NCBI GenBank assembly: GCA_964017125.1
Contig: OZ024914.1
Location: 31,747,137 to 31,811,136 of the forward strand
Direction: 5' to 3'
Length of the DNA: 64,000 nt
Source of the DNA: Flabesymbios commensalis
Taxonomy: Eukaryota; Annelida; Polychaeta; Terebellida; Flabelligeridae
Shown piece by piece: positions 60,608-64,000 of the stretch; position 1 is the first letter of the stretch, and each line of letters opens with the position of its first letter. Below the pieces are notes generated by a model. It saw only the letters and a list, made by a program, of their open reading frames with translations, was not told the DNA's origin and searched no databases. The position numbers and the translations under genes were made by a program.

Positions 60608-62684
60608 AAAAACATGGACAAATCATGGTCTTCCCGAACTTTCAACTACGTTTATGTGAGTAGTTAAGTGCGTTTAACATGTTTAAATACAGTTATTGCT
60701 TTTAACTACGATGTAGGCTACCTAATTACGCGCAACTACATATATGGTCTCACCACTCTACACCCACTTTACTGAAATCAGGCTGATTTTTATTGCTTAT
60801 TCAACGGGCTCAGATGGCAACAGTTTTTAATATATTTACTTAATTAGAACACCTTGAAGCTTCACACCAGGCCGAAAGAGAATGAACAAAAACAATTTTA
60901 TTTCTATATAAAGGTCTCACCACCCTAAATAAGCGGAATTCACGGCAGGTGTATACTAATGATAGAATCATCACACAAAATATTTTCAATGCGGCTGTTG
61001 CAACCTCTAGTGAAACAAACTAAAATACAGAAAAGTTATACTTTTGTGACTATTTAATAAGCACACGCTATCTCCTTCGTCAAAGATATCAGATATAACT
61101 GTTTCATGATAATCTCGCAGGGATACAGTGGGTTGAACTGATGTGTGTCCGGTCTGTGAAAAAGGGTACAGATTTTAGCCCAGTTTGAGCTTTGTTAATA
61201 TTTTTTCACGCTAGGTGGCGTAGCTCAAAATCTGTCTGGTCAGCATACACATAGCGGTTTTTTTTGAACAAGGACATTTAAAGCTTTATACTGATATGCT
61301 ACACTATATGGTTTATAGAGCAGAAAATTGTGAAATCGCCCTGCGAAATCGAGGCAGTTTACAATGAGACTGGCATTTGGGGTGGTGAGACCTCATACGC
61401 ACATCATCGCAGTATTTGCCGGGACAGTTCTCGTGAGAGAATTGTGAGCATTTAGTTATATTTTGCATTCGTACATACGCCTCTCCGCTGTTTTTAGTAA
61501 AAACCGCATACATGTTTTAAATCGATCTATTGTCTTAAATTTTCCAGTGCAGTGACAAAAACACGTTAGCTGTGAAACCACAGTAACCGTCTAAATTTGT
61601 TGATAGAAAAGTGTCGATGGTAATTAGTTTTGGTAGATTGGATATGTATGCATTTTTATACAAGTTGACGGTTATGCATATTGAAATACAAACAAAAAAG
61701 ATCAGACGTGTTTACGACTTCAGTCAAATGTAATTGCAAGCATGTGCCCAAGGCAAACATCAGATGTCAATTTACCACCATCCTTCTCGGCAATCTGGTA
61801 CAGAGAAAAAAAACAAGGAATCTGGAAATTGAAGGTGACGCCACTCACGTCGTGATTTAATTTCCTGAACCTTGATTTGCCTCTTTATAGTCAAATATGT
61901 GTATAAAAATCACCGATTTTTCTGTCCTTGCTTTTTGAAATACAAACGTTAAGGGCGACATCATTAATAGTAAATAACCGTTATTTTTATATATTTAAAA
62001 AATGAATAAATTCAATATTATTAAAACAAATGTGGGGTTTAAGTAATGAATGTATTTTGTATTTGCAGCATTTCGTGCTTTTATATTACTCGGATACTTT
62101 ACAAAATGTGATATTATTTACTCTACAGACTGCAATCTTACAGTACCAGTACCATCATATAATGTAATACCACATCTCTACTAACTCATTTTAGCAGGGA
62201 AGATAAAGACTAAAGCCGAAATTCTAAACGATACCTCCAACGTGTGTCGTCTCTTGGTGTTGAAAAATAGTTTACAACACACTTGTGACAAGGGGCTGGT
62301 GGACATGTTTGTCAACAATTCGGATGTTGGGCAGTGAAATAAAGAGTGACAAAGCAATGTTGTAACTGTATGCAATTAGCATAGACTATTGCACCAGCTT
62401 TACCATCTGTCTGGCAATGGTATGTAAATGTGCGACCCATCGCATGTTCAATCAGACATCAGTAACTGTTTACCGTCGTACAGCAGTATTCTCCTATCCG
62501 TCTGTATAAAATGTAGATTACATTATGGAAATAGGTCATAGGTCCCTATCTGTGTCGGATTAGAGCAATGAGATATAACTTTGTAACAGTCTACTTTCTA
62601 CTTTGGGGTTTTTTTTGGCTTTATATTACAATTTGAATTTATTATTAAAGGAACGCTTAGTTATTTTATTTAAATGTTTAGGCC
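60608..62684. other. Unassigned intergenic region
   Basis: AT-rich, with no gene, RNA or repeat structure that can be supported. Confidence 0.4.
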
Positions 62685-62909
62685 TACTCACTTAAAGTTG
62701 TGTCTCGCCAACGCGACCCACAACTTTAAGTGGGTGAAAATTAATCATATCTGTGACAATTACTCATATTATATCAAATGTTTAGTTTGAGACCAAACAT
62801 TTGCAAATTTTGATGTTTGAACACTCATTTCATACCCAACGACAGTGATTTAATCTCCTGATACAAAGGATTAAAACGACAATTGTCGTGATTAGTGCTT
62901 TAATGGTTA
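62685..62909. mobile_element. Hairpin MITE, AAGTTGTG family, copy 2
   Basis: The stem-loop CACTTAAAGTTGTG / CACAACTTTAAGTG sits at 62690-62733, and the body matches 1870-2082 through AACATTTGCAAATT and AAAACGACAATTGTCGTGAT. It ends CTTTAATGGTTAGG. Confidence 0.7.
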
Positions 62910-63141
62910 GGCTACCATTGCCAACGCATTTACTAACTTCAACTGATTAGTAAATGACGGATGCGCGAAAAACCTGAACTGCTATGGTTTACAATTGGTG
63001 ATTTTTAAGATCTGCCGTCTGATTTGAGCAATATATGTCATTTTTTTTCTGTGCAAAGAAAAAAACTTCGCCCACAATAAAAGTGTGAGGTAAGATAAAA
63101 TATGAGACATGTAAGGCTACGCGGCGCCGAAAAAATCAGTA

Positions 63142-63321
63142 GGTGCGGCCCCACCGAACGCAGCGCCGCGCTGCGCCGCGCCGTGCGGCGCGTTAAAAAA
63201 GACAAACTTTACTGTTTATCATAGCAGTGGCGCCACGCCGCGAAATGAAAGCTGGGAAAAGTTTATCATTCACGGCACCGCGTTTTTTACCGCGCGGCGC
63301 GGTGTATGGTGGGGTCGCACC
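63142..63321. mobile_element. GC-rich 180-bp TIR mini-element
   Basis: GGTGCGGCCCCACC (63142) and GGTGGGGTCGCACC (63308) are inverted with one mismatch. Inward GCCGCGCCGTGCGGCGCG faces CCGCGCGGCGCGGTG-like sequence. The GC content stands far above the surrounding AT-rich DNA. It is probably a hairpin MITE. Confidence 0.7.
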
Positions 63322-64000
63322 TTCAGCCAAGATACAATATTGTTTGTTCATCGCGCAGAGTCAAATCACCATCACTTCGAAACCATTTGCACCATTTAGC
63401 AATGTCCCGAAGGGACGCCGGTAAAATTGGTGATTCCATCACATAGCAGCCGCTGAGGTGACGTTGCTTTAATGTTGGGCGATTTTACTATCCTGGATCG
63501 ACGCCTCGTGCTGCTTTGTAGGTGATTACTATACGCAGTATTAACTGATTAATAAATAATTCATTTATTTCAGATTACCGCAGGAGTGAAATGCTTAATC
63601 AGATAATTATAAATAAGTCAATTCACTAACTAACTTAGTATCATTAACTACATATACCTAATAACTAGGACACTCTCTTCCTCGCATATTTACATAATAT
63701 TATCAACAGAATCACATCGGGATTTTTAAATAGTATCCACACACGTTTAACATATTGATCCGATTGGCGTATGCATTACAAAAAATATAGCATACCATCG
63801 CAAAACCTCGTTTTTTATCATGTTCTTGTGAAATAAAATGACGCCCATCCTAGTATATTGGGTAGGTAAATTACATTTCAATCAAAATGTTACTTTTTTT
63901 GTATAGTTAAATAAAAGAGGTTCACACACACATATAACATACCGGTGGCTATTGTGTGAAGTCTTTCATTATTTCATTATATGCTGCACAAGAGCTTGAT
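63322..64000. other. Unassigned window end
   Basis: Nothing recognised apart from a fragment of the AATGTTGGGCGA repeat near 63473. Confidence 0.4.

Overview
The window looks like nuclear DNA of an invertebrate animal, probably a marine one. It is AT-rich and has spliced genes with canonical GT-AG introns. It also holds a mixed load of DIRS-like, BEL/Pao-like, CR1/L2-like and Penelope-like retroelements, a 5S-rRNA-derived SINE, foldback elements and many small TTAA-flanked hairpin elements. The species cannot be fixed from sequence alone; hemichordate, cephalochordate, echinoderm or lophotrochozoan would all fit.

Only two host genes are well supported, both on the + strand in the first 8 kb. 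The first is the 3' part (six exons, 704-5138) of an SLC22-type organic cation/carnitine transporter. Its exon-intron boundaries have been locally duplicated twice, and one duplication made an array of repeated splice donors. The second is a single-exon rhodopsin-class GPCR (6489-7637). A DIRS-like fossil lies 45 bp beyond its stop codon. Two other possible exons (near 2827-2891 and at 49538-49631, both minus strand) are weak.

From 7.7 to 24.8 kb the window is a nest of mobile elements. In order these are the DIRS-like fossil (7683-11161), a TTAA-flanked MITE in two copies, and a 3-kb TIR element with a 9-bp target duplication. The 3-kb element carries an LTR fossil and smaller elements. They are followed by a CR1/L2-like LINE, a 5S-derived SINE with a LINE-like tail inside one copy of a duplicated repeat, and minisatellites. 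Two long foldback structures follow (about 25.8-30.9 kb and 33.7-38.3 kb). Their sequences are unrelated but their plan is the same: arms built of 140-170 bp modules around a core of short repeats. The arm modules of the first are dense in YY1-like words (GCCATCTT) and those of the second in nuclear-receptor half-sites (TCAAGGTCA).

From 38 to 64 kb there is mostly unassigned intergenic sequence. It is dotted with hairpin MITEs of several families that share CCCTT ends and TTAA flanks, near-perfect palindromes, an inverted pair 4.2 kb apart, CAG, CCGA and GATT simple repeats, a LINE 3' fragment, and a Penelope-like element with an intact-looking GIY-YIG domain lying between CCAA/CCGA arrays. 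The most interesting signals are the splice-donor array in the transporter gene, the paired foldback architecture with its transcription-factor words, the SINE-LINE tail sharing, and the set of TTAA hairpin elements.
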